Source: an uncultured Oscillospiraceae bacterium (GTDB lineage: Bacteria > Bacillota > Clostridia > Oscillospirales > Oscillospiraceae). From it: a stretch of DNA of 64,000 nt. The stretch covers positions 7,362 through 71,361 of the forward strand of contig CABVDR010000008.1 of NCBI GenBank assembly GCA_902497145.1, written 5' to 3'. The notes below the pieces were generated by a model. It was not told where the DNA came from, did not search any database, and saw nothing but the letters and a program-made list of their open reading frames with translations. The translations under genes were made by a program, and so were the position numbers. Below are positions 32,817 through 40,853 of this stretch, piece after piece (position 1 is the first letter of the stretch; every line of letters begins with the position of its first letter).

Positions 32817-33038
32817 ATGAAAAAGACCTTTCAGATGATCGACCTGGACTGCGCCAACTGCGCGGCCAAAATGGAGCGTGCCATCCAGAACATCGACGGC
32901 GTCACCAGTGCCACCGTCAGCTTTATGACCCAGAAGCTCACCCTGGAGGCAGATGACGCCCGCTTTGACCAGATCGTGAAGGAAGCGGTGAAGGCCTGCC
33001 GGAAGGTGGAGCCGGACTGCGAGATCGTAGTCAAGTAA
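32817..33038 (+). CDS. Heavy-metal-associated (HMA) domain protein
   Basis: A 73-residue ferredoxin-like metal-binding protein. DLDCANCAAKMERAI carries Cys12 and Cys15 of the CxxC metal site, and the Asp before it is common in Zn/Cd-type HMA domains. It lies three bases after the repressor stop and 31 bases before the ATPase, whose own N-terminus lacks an HMA domain, so this protein probably replaces that domain as a separate chaperone. Confidence 0.9.
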   Translation: MKKTFQMIDLDCANCAAKMERAIQNIDGVTSATVSFMTQKLTLEADDARFDQIVKEAVKACRKVEPDCEIVVK

Positions 33039-33069
33039 GATTCGGGAACCTGTAAGGAGGCGGCTGGCC

Positions 33070-34929
33070 ATGACAAAAAAGCAGAAGAAGACCCTCCGGC
33101 GCATCCTCGGCAGCACAGTGCTGTTTATCGGAGTGTGGGCGGTGACCGCCCTGGCTCCTCTGCCACCCTGGGGAGAATTTCTCCTCTACCTGCTGCCCTA
33201 TGCCCTCATCGGCTGGGACATTTTGTGGAAGGCAGTTCGGAACATCTTAAACGGCCAGGTATTTGACGAGAACTTCCTCATGGCTCTGGCCACCGTGGGC
33301 GCCTTTGGCTGTGGGGAGTACCGGGAGGGCGTGGCCGTCATGCTCTTCTACCAGGTGGGCGAGCTGTTCCAAAGTGTAGCCGTCAGCCGCAGCCGCGCCT
33401 CCATTGCCCAGCTCATGGACATCCGCCCCGACAGCGCTAACGTGGAGCGGGATGGTCAGGTGATTACTGTGGACCCGGAGGAGGTGGCGGTGGATGAGAT
33501 CATCGTCATCCGGGCCGGGGAGCGGGTTCCTCTGGACGGCACGGTGGTGGAGGGCGCCTCCGCTCTGGACACCGCCGCCCTCACCGGCGAGTCCATGCCC
33601 CGGGATGTAGCAGCCGGGGACGAGGTGGTCAGCGGCTGCGTCAACCTCAGCGGTCTGCTGCGGGTGCGGGTAAGCCGCCCCTTCGGCCAGTCCACCGTGG
33701 CCAAGATCCTGGATCTGGTGGAAAACTCCGCCGCCAAGAAGGCCAAGGCGGAGCACTTCATTACGAAATTCGCCCGGTACTACACCCCCGCCGTGGTGCT
33801 GTGCGCCGTGGCTCTGGCCGTGCTGCCTCCCCTGGTGGGACTGGGGGCCTGGCGCACCTGGGTCCTGCGGGCGCTGAACTTCCTGGTGGTGTCCTGCCCC
33901 TGCGCGCTGGTCATCTCCATCCCCCTGAGCTTCTTCGGGGGCATCGGCGGAGCCTCCCGCCAGGGTATCCTGGTAAAGGGCGGCAACTATCTGGAGGCCC
34001 TGGCCAAGGCGGACACGGTGGTCTTTGATAAGACAGGAACTCTGACCCAGGGCCGCTTTGCCGTCACGGAGGTCTCCCCCGTGGGTATGGGCAAGGAAGA
34101 GCTTCTGGAGCTGGCCGCCCAGGCCGAGCAATTTTCCACCCACCCCATCGCCCGCTCCATCCTTACCGCCTGGGGCGGCACTCCCGACCGGGACCGGGTG
34201 TTCCAGGTGGAGGAACTGGCTGGCCGGGGCCTGCGGGCCCAAGTGGATGGCCGGGCCGTGCTGGCTGGCAACGAGCGGCTGATGAAGGAAAACGGCATTT
34301 CCCGTCCCCAGCAGCCGGAGGCCCCCGGCACGGTAATCCACCTGGCGTTGGAGGGCCAATACGCCGGACGGCTGGTCATTACCGACCAGCTGAAACCCGG
34401 TGCCAAGCAGGCCATCCACGCCCTGAAAGCCGCTGGCGTGAGCCGTACCGTGATGCTCACCGGCGACAGTCAGGCCGCCGGGCAGGCCGCTGCCAAGGAA
34501 TTGGGACTGGATCAGGTGTACGCCCAGCTGCTCCCCGGGGACAAGGTGGACCAGGTGGAGGCTCTGCTGGCCAAGGAGACCCCGGGCCATACTCTGGTCT
34601 ATGTGGGCGACGGCATCAACGACGCGCCGGTTCTCTCCCGTGCAGACGTGGGCGTGGCCATGGGGGCCATGGGCTCGGACGCCGCCATCGAGGCCGCCGA
34701 CGTGGTGCTCATGGACGACGACCTGGGCAAGCTGGCCCGGGCTGTATCCATTGCCCGAAAGACCATGACCATTGTGAAAGAGAACACCATCTTCGCCATC
34801 GGGGTAAAGCTGGCGGTGCTGGTGTTGTCCGCCCTGGGCTATGTGGGCCTGTGGTGGGCGGTGTTTGCCGACGTAGGCGTGTCGGTAATCGCCATTCTCA
34901 ACGCCAGCCGGATGCTGAACGCCCGTTAA
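33070..34929 (+). CDS. Zn/Cd/Pb-transporting P1B-type ATPase
   Basis: A 619-residue metal exporter (CadA/ZntA group). Membrane helices flank the CPC metal motif (Cys276, Cys278 in VSCPCALVIS). The actuator shows LTGESMP, the phosphorylation site is DKTGTLT (Asp320), EQFSTHPIARSIL holds the HP motif, and VYVGDGINDAPVL is the hinge. No N-terminal HMA domain is fused; the separate HMA gene precedes. An ArsR-family repressor controls the operon. CPC with HMA of the LDCANC type favours divalent Zn/Cd/Pb over Cu. Confidence 0.94.
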   Translation: MTKKQKKTLRRILGSTVLFIGVWAVTALAPLPPWGEFLLYLLPYALIGWDILWKAVRNILNGQVFDENFLMALATVGAFGCGEYREGVAVMLFYQVGELFQSVAVSRSRASIAQLMDIRPDSANVERDGQVITVDPEEVAVDEIIVIRAGERVPLDGTVVEGASALDTAALTGESMPRDVAAGDEVVSGCVNLSGLLRVRVSRPFGQSTVAKILDLVENSAAKKAKAEHFITKFARYYTPAVVLCAVALAVLPPLVGLGAWRTWVLRALNFLVVSCPCALVISIPLSFFGGIGGASRQGILVKGGNYLEALAKADTVVFDKTGTLTQGRFAVTEVSPVGMGKEELLELAAQAEQFSTHPIARSILTAWGGTPDRDRVFQVEELAGRGLRAQVDGRAVLAGNERLMKENGISRPQQPEAPGTVIHLALEGQYAGRLVITDQLKPGAKQAIHALKAAGVSRTVMLTGDSQAAGQAAAKELGLDQVYAQLLPGDKVDQVEALLAKETPGHTLVYVGDGINDAPVLSRADVGVAMGAMGSDAAIEAADVVLMDDDLGKLARAVSIARKTMTIVKENTIFAIGVKLAVLVLSALGYVGLWWAVFADVGVSVIAILNASRMLNAR

Positions 34930-34940
34930 ATACACAACGA

Positions 34941-34974
34941 AGCCCTGGGGCTGCCGCTTGGCAGCCCCAGGGCT
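34941..34974. terminator. Bidirectional terminator between convergent operons
   Basis: A perfect 15-bp stem AGCCCTGGGGCTGCC / GGCAGCCCCAGGGCT with loop GCTT, flanked by short A and T runs. It ends the metal efflux operon and the opposing RluA-family operon. Confidence 0.85.
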
Positions 34975-34977
34975 TTG

Positions 34978-35886
34978 TCATACCAGGCCTTCCCGCTCCA
35001 GAAGCCGCTCCATATCTTGGGGCAGCGGAGCTATAAAGGACATCTCCTGTCCGCTGATGGGGTGTCGGAAGGTTAGGCGGTGTGAGTGAAGGGCGGGCCG
35101 TGGGATCCGCTCTGGCTCCTCCTTCCCGTAAAGAAAGTCTCCCACCAGAGGGTGGCCCAGGTGGGCCATATGCACCCGGATCTGGTGGGTGCGGCCGGTG
35201 TCCAGCACCAGGCGTACCAGGGCGCACCGCTCCCCCGCCTTCACCACCTCATAGTGGGTGCGCGCGGGTTTTCCGTCCGAGCGGACCATCTGCTCCACCA
35301 GAGAACCGGGTTTCGGCCCCAGGGGGACGTCCACAGTCCCAGCGGGCAGCTCCGGCACCCCTTCGCACACCGCCAGGTACTCCCGGCGGAAGGCGTCGGT
35401 GTGGAGCTGATTTTTCAGCACCTCCTGGGCGTGGGGGTGGCGGGCCACCACCAGCAGGCCGGAAGTCCCCCGGTCCAGGCGGTGAACGGGGTGGAAGTCC
35501 CCCTCACTTCCCTCCTGATCGTAATAATAGAGAAGATAATTCCCAATTGTATCGGAATAGTGCCCTGGGCCGGGGTGGACGGGCACGCCGGGGGCCTTGT
35601 TGAGCACCACCACATCCCCGTCCTCATAAACGATGTCCAGGGGGCCGGGGGCGGGCAGGATGCCGCTGCGCCGCTCGGGATCGGACAGCCGCACCGACAG
35701 CACCTGCCCCTCTCTGGGACAGAACCGGGTATTCACCCGCGCCCCATCCACCAGGATGCCGTCCTCTAACCATTTGATCCGCCGCACCACCGTCCCGGAC
35801 AGCCCCAAATGCCGTTTGAGCAGGGTATCCACCTTAACCCCCGCCAGAGCTTCGGTGATGGGCAGCTCCAATCTCCGCGCACTCAT
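34978..35886 (-). CDS. RluA-family 23S rRNA/tRNA pseudouridine synthase
   Basis: A 302-residue enzyme that isomerises uridine in rRNA or tRNA. An S4-like N-terminus (LLKRHLGLSGTVVRRIKWLEDGILVDG) is followed by VLNKAPGVPVHPGPGH and HRLDRGTSGLLVVA with the catalytic Asp near 138, then RTHYEVV and LDTGRTHQIRVHMAHLGHPLVGDFLYG. Members include RluD and RluB-like proteins; the exact target cannot be read from sequence. ATG at 35884-35886 overlaps the preceding membrane protein gene. Confidence 0.93.
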   Translation of the reverse strand: MSARRLELPITEALAGVKVDTLLKRHLGLSGTVVRRIKWLEDGILVDGARVNTRFCPREGQVLSVRLSDPERRSGILPAPGPLDIVYEDGDVVVLNKAPGVPVHPGPGHYSDTIGNYLLYYYDQEGSEGDFHPVHRLDRGTSGLLVVARHPHAQEVLKNQLHTDAFRREYLAVCEGVPELPAGTVDVPLGPKPGSLVEQMVRSDGKPARTHYEVVKAGERCALVRLVLDTGRTHQIRVHMAHLGHPLVGDFLYGKEEPERIPRPALHSHRLTFRHPISGQEMSFIAPLPQDMERLLEREGLV

Positions 35887-36347
35887 AGCTTCCGGGACAG
35901 GCCGAAGCGGGTCCCCAGGAACAGGGCCATGTACACCGCCATGGAGCACAGCAGCACGGTCACCAGCCGCCGGTCCACCGCCACCAGCACAAAGGCGGCC
36001 AGGGCCTGGAGGAAGAACACGCCAACTCCCGCCAGCTGTGCGGCCTGGGCAGAAATGCGCTGGCTGCGCTCGTCGGTCTCCTGAATGCGGGCCCGTTTCC
36101 ACTTCTCCGGGTGACGGAGCATCCACTCGTTGCGAACCAGCAGACCCAGACCGCCCCCGGTGATACCGCAGGCACCCCCCAGGTAAAAGCTCCTGGCATA
36201 GTCGCCGAGACCGCTGTCCGGCACCAGCCATACATAGCACCCCAGCCCCACCAGCCCAATGGCCAGGATGGCCAGAAAGGCCCATCGGCGCTGCCGCAGA
36301 TTTTTCCCATAGTCACCGGGATGGTTTGTCATCTTCTTCAGGATCAT
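35883..36347 (-). CDS. DUF2178-like membrane protein
   Basis: A 154-residue protein with four predicted membrane helices in two pairs (WAFLAILAIGLVGLGCYVWL, FYLGGACGITGGGLGLLV; GVGVFFLQALAAFVLVAV, LVTVLLCSMAVYMALFL). A cytoplasmic DERSQRISAQAAQ segment between pairs matches the DER-x-x-x-I-x-x-x-A signature of DUF2178. Its job is unknown. It overlaps the pseudouridine synthase gene by ATGA and shares an operon with a second member and an XRE regulator. Confidence 0.75.
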   Translation of the reverse strand: MILKKMTNHPGDYGKNLRQRRWAFLAILAIGLVGLGCYVWLVPDSGLGDYARSFYLGGACGITGGGLGLLVRNEWMLRHPEKWKRARIQETDERSQRISAQAAQLAGVGVFFLQALAAFVLVAVDRRLVTVLLCSMAVYMALFLGTRFGLSRKL

Positions 36348-36359
36348 GCCTCTCCCCCC

Positions 36360-36782
36360 TCACATTTGCTTGGCCCAGCGGCCCATATTAACCATCAGGA
36401 ACACACAATGCAGAACGATTAGTACCGACACCAGGGCGGTGGGAAAGCCGCTGCCCATCACCAAGGTCACAAAGAAGGCTCCCCACAGCAGATATAAGGT
36501 CCAGTACCAGCTGGAGTAGGCCGCCTTCTCCCGGATGGCCACGTTGCGCTCATCCCGCTCGCCCCGCTCTGCCTCCCGGCGTTCCTCCTCCGACATCTTT
36601 CGCCAGGCTGCATCCATAAAAATACCCGTGGCCCCCAGGCCCATCAGGATCCCAGCAGTGCCAAACAGAACTCCCCCCAGCTTCTTGGGGATGTTCTCGT
36701 CCAGCAGAAATGCTGCGGCAAACAAGGCCGCTCCGCAGACGATGCCCAAAATCGGCAGGATCTTTTTTAAACGCTCTTTCAT
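36360..36782 (-). CDS. DUF2178-like membrane protein
   Basis: A 140-residue paralogue of the next gene: two helices (ILGIVCGAALFAAAFLL, LFGTAGILMGLGATGIF), a charged loop with RGERDERNVAIREKAAYSS, then two helices. The DERNVAIREKAA block is the clearest DUF2178 signature here. Regulator plus DUF2178 pairs are common in Bacillota; no function is established. It overlaps the XRE gene stop as ATGA. Confidence 0.8.
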   Translation of the reverse strand: MKERLKKILPILGIVCGAALFAAAFLLDENIPKKLGGVLFGTAGILMGLGATGIFMDAAWRKMSEEERREAERGERDERNVAIREKAAYSSWYWTLYLLWGAFFVTLVMGSGFPTALVSVLIVLHCVFLMVNMGRWAKQM

Positions 36783-36982
36783 AGCTCTTCCCCCTCAAAC
36801 AGGAATACTTCTTCAATAGTCATCCCAAAATATTTGGCGATCTTATGGGCCAGCAGCAGGGAGGCGTTATAGCGCCCGTTCTCCAGAGAGATAATGGTCT
36901 GCCGGGTCACGTCCACGGCGTCAGCCAGCTCCGCCTGAGAGATGCGCCGCTCCTTGCGCAGCTGAGCAATGCGGTTGGTCAC
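36779..36982 (-). CDS. XRE-family transcriptional regulator
   Basis: A 67-residue single-domain helix-turn-helix protein: NRIAQLRKERRISQAELADAVDVTRQTIISLENGRYNASLLLAHKIAKYFGMTIEEVFLFE. It resembles the small XRE regulators of YozG/YgzD type that autoregulate an operon with membrane proteins. Start is GTG (36980-36982) after AAAGGAGG; a longer frame to 37012 lacks a ribosome site. Three direct repeats over its promoter are the probable binding sites. Confidence 0.88.
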   Translation of the reverse strand: MTNRIAQLRKERRISQAELADAVDVTRQTIISLENGRYNASLLLAHKIAKYFGMTIEEVFLFEGEEL

Positions 36983-37005
36983 GTCACCGCCTCCTTTCAA
37001 CGTAA

Positions 37006-37067
37006 AGCTCACTTTACATTTTTAGTATAGCTTGCTTTACATTTCATGTCAAGCCTGCTTTACATTT
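37006..37067 (-). promoter_or_regulatory. Promoter with three 23-bp-spaced direct repeats
   Basis: Minus-strand TTGACA (37047-37052), 17 bases, TATACT (37024-37029) is a near-consensus promoter for the XRE operon. Over it lie three copies of a 16-base repeat (AGC-T-x-CTTTACATTT on the plus strand) starting at 37006, 37029 and 37052, exactly 23 bases apart, overlapping the -10 and -35 elements. Confidence 0.85.
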
Positions 37068-37135
37068 TTTTGCCTCTCGGCGGTTTTCCCCAATTCTCTT
37101 CCAAAAAAGACCAAATTCTCTCTCTTTTCCCTCCC

Positions 37136-37164
37136 TTGCACTTCAAAAGTCTGTGGTATATAAT
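37136..37164 (+). promoter_or_regulatory. SigA-type promoter of hemW
   Basis: TTGCAC (37136-37141), 17 bases, TATAAT (37159-37164), about 55 bases upstream of the hemW start. Confidence 0.75.
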
Positions 37165-37220
37165 GCGTGGGAGCAAACCCCGGTTTGTTCCAGATAATGA
37201 TTTTTATGAGGTGTGTATCC

Positions 37221-38426
37221 ATGGCGGACAAGCTGGGCATCTATATTCATATCCCCTTCTGCCGCAGTAAGTGTGATTACTGCGACTTCTACTCTCTGGC
37301 CGGCCGGGAGGACCGGATGGACGCCTACCAAAAGGCCCTGTTCTCTCATATCAAGGAGACCGCCCCCTTGGCCCACGGCATTCCGGTGGACACCATCTAT
37401 ATCGGCGGCGGCACCCCCAGCTACTACGGAGCCAAGCGGCTCAAGGAGCTGCTGGGTGTGGTGCACAAGCTCTATCAGGTGGAGAAGGACGCCGAGGTCA
37501 CCGTGGAGTGCAACCCCGACAGCGTGGATCTCAAATCGTTAAAGCTTCTCCGCAAGGCGGGGGTCAACCGCCTGTCCTTGGGCATGCAGTCGGCCAACGC
37601 CTGTGAGCTGGAGCGCATCCACCGCATCCACACCCCCCAGCAAGTCAACGAGGCGGCCACCGCCGCCCGGAAGGCAGGCTTCACCAACCTGTCCCTGGAC
37701 CTGATCTACGGTCTGCCCGGCCAGACCATGGACAGTTGGAAGGCCACGGTGGAGCACGCCCTGTCCCTCATCCCTCAGCACTTGTCCTGCTACGGGCTGA
37801 AGGTAGAGGCTGGCACCCCCCTGGCCGCCCGGGTGGCGGAAGGCGAAGTTCTCCCCAACGACGACCAGCAGGCCGACCTGTACCTGTGGACGGTGGGGCG
37901 GCTGGAGCGGGCTGGCTACCCCCAGTATGAGATCTCCAACTTCGCCAAGCCCGGTTTTGCCTCCCGGCACAACCTGCGCTACTGGCTCACCCAGCCCTAT
38001 GTCGGCTTTGGCCCCGGGGCCCACTCCGACTTCGGCGGGCGGCGCTACTCCTTTGTCCGGGACCTGGACGCCTACATCCAGGGTGTCCTCCAGGGCGGCG
38101 ATATCATCGACGAGTCGGAGATCATCCCCAAGCGGGAGCGATGCGGGGAGTATCTGATGCTGCGCCTGCGCACGGTGCAGGGCATTGCGGAGCAGGAGTA
38201 CCGCAGCACCTACTTTATGGACTTTGCGCCCCTGCGGGCCCGGCTGGAAGAATTCCGTGCCCAGGGCTGGGCAGAGGAAACCGACGGCCGCTGGCATTTC
38301 ACCCCAAAAGGCTTTCTGGTGTCCAATCAGCTCATCGGTGATCTGCTGGAGCGGCAGGAGCAGGCCCACTGGGAAGATCTGGTTTCCAGATCTCACCCTG
38401 ATCATCTCGACCAAGGCCATCCTTAA
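37221..38426 (+). CDS. hemW: HemW-like radical SAM heme chaperone
   Basis: A 401-residue protein of the HemN/HemW family. IYIHIPFCRSKCDYCDFYS carries the CxxxCxxC cluster motif; TIYIGGGTPSYYG, VECNPDSVDLKSL, RLSLGMQSAN and DLIYGLPGQTMDSWKATV follow in family order, and SCYGLKVEAGTPLAARV and the C-terminal HemW domain (EYLMLRLRTVQGI) are present. Often annotated as oxygen-independent coproporphyrinogen oxidase, but the short N-terminus before the cluster is typical of HemW. The ATG at 37221 has GAGGTG upstream; an ATG five codons earlier is less well placed. Confidence 0.93.
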   Translation: MADKLGIYIHIPFCRSKCDYCDFYSLAGREDRMDAYQKALFSHIKETAPLAHGIPVDTIYIGGGTPSYYGAKRLKELLGVVHKLYQVEKDAEVTVECNPDSVDLKSLKLLRKAGVNRLSLGMQSANACELERIHRIHTPQQVNEAATAARKAGFTNLSLDLIYGLPGQTMDSWKATVEHALSLIPQHLSCYGLKVEAGTPLAARVAEGEVLPNDDQQADLYLWTVGRLERAGYPQYEISNFAKPGFASRHNLRYWLTQPYVGFGPGAHSDFGGRRYSFVRDLDAYIQGVLQGGDIIDESEIIPKRERCGEYLMLRLRTVQGIAEQEYRSTYFMDFAPLRARLEEFRAQGWAEETDGRWHFTPKGFLVSNQLIGDLLERQEQAHWEDLVSRSHPDHLDQGHP

Positions 38427-38480
38427 TTTTTTTAAGGTTCTTACTTTTTGCACAATTTTGTGCCCGCAGCGTAAAATTCA

Positions 38481-38509
38481 TTGCCTTTTGGATATACTGA
38501 TGGTATAAT
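38481..38509 (+). promoter_or_regulatory. SigA-type promoter of murA
   Basis: TTGCCT (38481-38486), 17 bases, TATAAT (38504-38509). It leaves a leader of about 125 bases before the murA TTG start; the leader has a short GCCTCCC/GGGAGC hairpin and no recognised riboswitch. Confidence 0.75.
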
Positions 38510-38640
38510 ATATGCGTTTTAGAGCGCCTCCCTATGGGAGCTGCTGTTTTTCATCGCTTTTGCGACTACTTATGGCGTATGATTCGCTGTATGTTCATAT
38601 AAACCCCATGATTATTTCCTTCGAGAGGGTGCAGACAAGT

Positions 38641-39933
38641 TTGAATAAGTATCAGATTCAGGGCGGTAAGCCCCTTCACGGAACCATCACCATCAGCGGC
38701 GCCAAAAACGCCGCTGTCGCTATCATCCCCGCCGCCTTGCTGGTGGACGGGGTATGCCGTATTGAGAACATTCCCCAGATCAGCGACGTCACCCTGATCC
38801 TCCAGATCCTTCAGGAGCTGGGGGCTGACGTGCGCACCGTCAACCGCACCACCGTAGATATCGACTGTTCCCACATCCGCAACCGTCAGGTCCCCTATGA
38901 GCTGGCCCGAAAGATCCGTGCCAGCTACTACCTGGTGGGTGCCCTGCTGGGCCGCTTCGGGTGGGCCGAGGTGCCCCTGCCCGGTGGCTGCGATCTGGGC
39001 GGACGACCCATCGACCAGCACATCAAGGGGTTTGTGGCCATGGGCGCTAACGTGGACGTGCGCAACGGCCTGATCTGCGCCAAGGTGGCCGGCGGACGGC
39101 TGTCCGGGGGACAGATCTACCTGGACATGGTGTCCGTGGGCGCCACCATGAATATCATGCTGGCCGGCGTTCTGGCTGACGGCATGACCATCATCGAAAA
39201 TGCCGCCAAGGAGCCCCACATCGTGGACCTGGCCAACTTCCTTAACTCTATGGGCGCCAACATCATGGGCGCCGGTACCGACGTCATCAAGATCCGGGGC
39301 GTCAAGCGCCTCAAGGGCGGCACCTATTCCATTATTCCCGATCAGATCGAGGCGGGCACCTACATGGCCGCCGTAGCCGCAGCCGGCGGCGATGTGCTCA
39401 TTCAGAACGTCATCCCCAAGCACCTGGACTGCATCACCGCCAAGCTGGTGGAGATGGGTGTGGACGTGGAGGAGCTGGACGACGCGGTGCGGGTGCGCCG
39501 CTTCGGCCCCATCAGCCGCACCAATGTAAAGACCATGCCCTACCCCGGCTTCCCCACCGACATGCAGCCTCAGATTGCCGCAGTGCTCTGCCTGGCCACT
39601 GGCACCAGCGTACTCACCGAGGGCGTTTGGGACAGCCGCTACCGCTATGTGGATGAGTTCCGCCGCATGGGCGCCCACATCCAGGTGGACGGCAAGGTAG
39701 CCGTCATTGAGGGCGTCCCCCAGCTCACCGGCGCGCCGGTGAATGCCTGCGACCTGCGGGCTGGCGCTGCCATGGTCATTGCCGGTCTGGCCGCCCAGGG
39801 CGTCACCGAAGTAGGTGACATCCACCACATTGAGCGCGGCTACGAGGATCTGGTGGGCAAGCTGTCCGGTGTAGGTGCCGATATTAAGATGATCACCGTC
39901 CCCGACGAGGACGCCAAGGCCCAGGTGGGCTAA
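38641..39933 (+). CDS. murA: UDP-N-acetylglucosamine 1-carboxyvinyltransferase
   Basis: A 430-residue enzyme for the first committed step of peptidoglycan synthesis, adding enolpyruvate from PEP to UDP-GlcNAc. NKYQIQGGKPLHGTITISGAKNAAVAIIPAALL is the opening, LPGGCDLGGRPIDQH contains the catalytic and fosfomycin-reactive Cys117, and MPYPGFPTDMQPQIAAVLCLA and YRYVDEFRRMGAHI are conserved. The start is put at TTG (38641), which gives the family's usual N-terminus and has GAGAGGG upstream; longer in-frame ATG starts have no ribosome site. The next genes are walJ-like and rlmH. Confidence 0.95.
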   Translation: MNKYQIQGGKPLHGTITISGAKNAAVAIIPAALLVDGVCRIENIPQISDVTLILQILQELGADVRTVNRTTVDIDCSHIRNRQVPYELARKIRASYYLVGALLGRFGWAEVPLPGGCDLGGRPIDQHIKGFVAMGANVDVRNGLICAKVAGGRLSGGQIYLDMVSVGATMNIMLAGVLADGMTIIENAAKEPHIVDLANFLNSMGANIMGAGTDVIKIRGVKRLKGGTYSIIPDQIEAGTYMAAVAAAGGDVLIQNVIPKHLDCITAKLVEMGVDVEELDDAVRVRRFGPISRTNVKTMPYPGFPTDMQPQIAAVLCLATGTSVLTEGVWDSRYRYVDEFRRMGAHIQVDGKVAVIEGVPQLTGAPVNACDLRAGAAMVIAGLAAQGVTEVGDIHHIERGYEDLVGKLSGVGADIKMITVPDEDAKAQVG

Positions 39934-40028
39934 ACCGAACCACCCAAAAGCGGGAGCGCGGGTTTGGGGCACTTGTTCCCCTTCCGCCTCCCCTTTTTTC
40001 TGTCCATACCCGGAAAGGAGCGCCTACA

Positions 40029-40853
40029 TTGCTGACCTTTGTCACCCTGGCCAGCGGGTCCAGCGGCAACGCCGCCCTGGTCTCCTGCGGCCAAACTCAC
40101 ATTCTGCTGGACGCGGGCATCTCCGCCCGACGCATTACCACCGCCCTGCGCGGCCTGGGGGTAGACCCCCACCAGCTGTCCGGGGTACTCATTACCCACG
40201 AGCATACCGACCACATCTCGGGGCTCACCACCCTCACTAAGCAGCTCAATCTGCCGGTATACGCCACCACACCCACCCTGGACGCTCTGGCCCGGAAGAT
40301 TCCGGCCATTGCCCACAACCGGCTGGGCCGCTTTTTCGCACCGGGGGAGGCTTTCCCCCTGGGGGAGCTGTGGGTGGAGCCCTTTGCCACCTCCCACGAC
40401 GCAGCCTGCAGCGTGGGCTACGCCATCAACGGCGACGACAGCCGCCTGGTGCTGTGCACCGACTTGGGCTACATATCTCCCGAAGTAGAGCGGGCGGTGA
40501 CCGGGTGTGATCTGCTGGTGTGCGAGGCCAACCACGACGAGGAGTGGGTCCGCACCGGCTCTTACCCCTACTACCTTCAGCAGCGGGTGCTGGGCCGCCG
40601 TGGCCACCTCTCCAACGAGGCGGGGGCCCAGCTGGCCCTCCTGGCCGCCCAAAACGGGGCCCGCACCATCCTGCTGGCCCACCTTTCTGAGGAGAACAAC
40701 ACCCCTGCCCACGCCCTGGAGGTGGTGGGCCGCACCCTGCGTCAGGCCGGCTTTGGGGACACGGTGACCCTGGAGGCCGCCCCCCGAAAGGAGCCGGGCC
40801 GGGTATACCATCTGTCCCGTAAGGGGATCCGACAGGAGGCTGCGGTATGCTGA
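40029..40853 (+). CDS. MBL-fold hydrolase, YycJ/WalJ type
   Basis: A 274-residue metallo-beta-lactamase-fold protein: TFVTLASGSSGNAALVSCGQTHILLDAGISARRI, then LITHEHTDHISGL (metal motif HxHxDH), SHDAACSVGYAI and LLVCEANHDEEWV. It matches YycJ/WalJ, a 5'-3' nuclease-like protein often near the WalRK genes and here upstream of rlmH, as yycJ is in Bacillus. Start is TTG (40029) after GGAAAGGAG. It overlaps rlmH by seven bases. Confidence 0.88.
   Translation: MLTFVTLASGSSGNAALVSCGQTHILLDAGISARRITTALRGLGVDPHQLSGVLITHEHTDHISGLTTLTKQLNLPVYATTPTLDALARKIPAIAHNRLGRFFAPGEAFPLGELWVEPFATSHDAACSVGYAINGDDSRLVLCTDLGYISPEVERAVTGCDLLVCEANHDEEWVRTGSYPYYLQQRVLGRRGHLSNEAGAQLALLAAQNGARTILLAHLSEENNTPAHALEVVGRTLRQAGFGDTVTLEAAPRKEPGRVYHLSRKGIRQEAAVC

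Noticed and set aside
34978..36285. A 435-residue form of the RluA-family protein
   Set aside because: The added N-terminus is an antisense-like Gly/Arg/Pro-rich translation of the neighbouring membrane protein gene; ATG at 35886 gives the normal length.
37006..37067. CRISPR-like short direct repeats
   Set aside because: Only three copies, gaps of seven bases and placement on a promoter; no cas genes. Read as operator sites.
38512..38640. N-terminal extension of MurA from ATG 38512 or 38609
   Set aside because: The first ATG lies at the promoter -10 region and the second has no ribosome site; the TTG at 38641 gives the usual MurA start.
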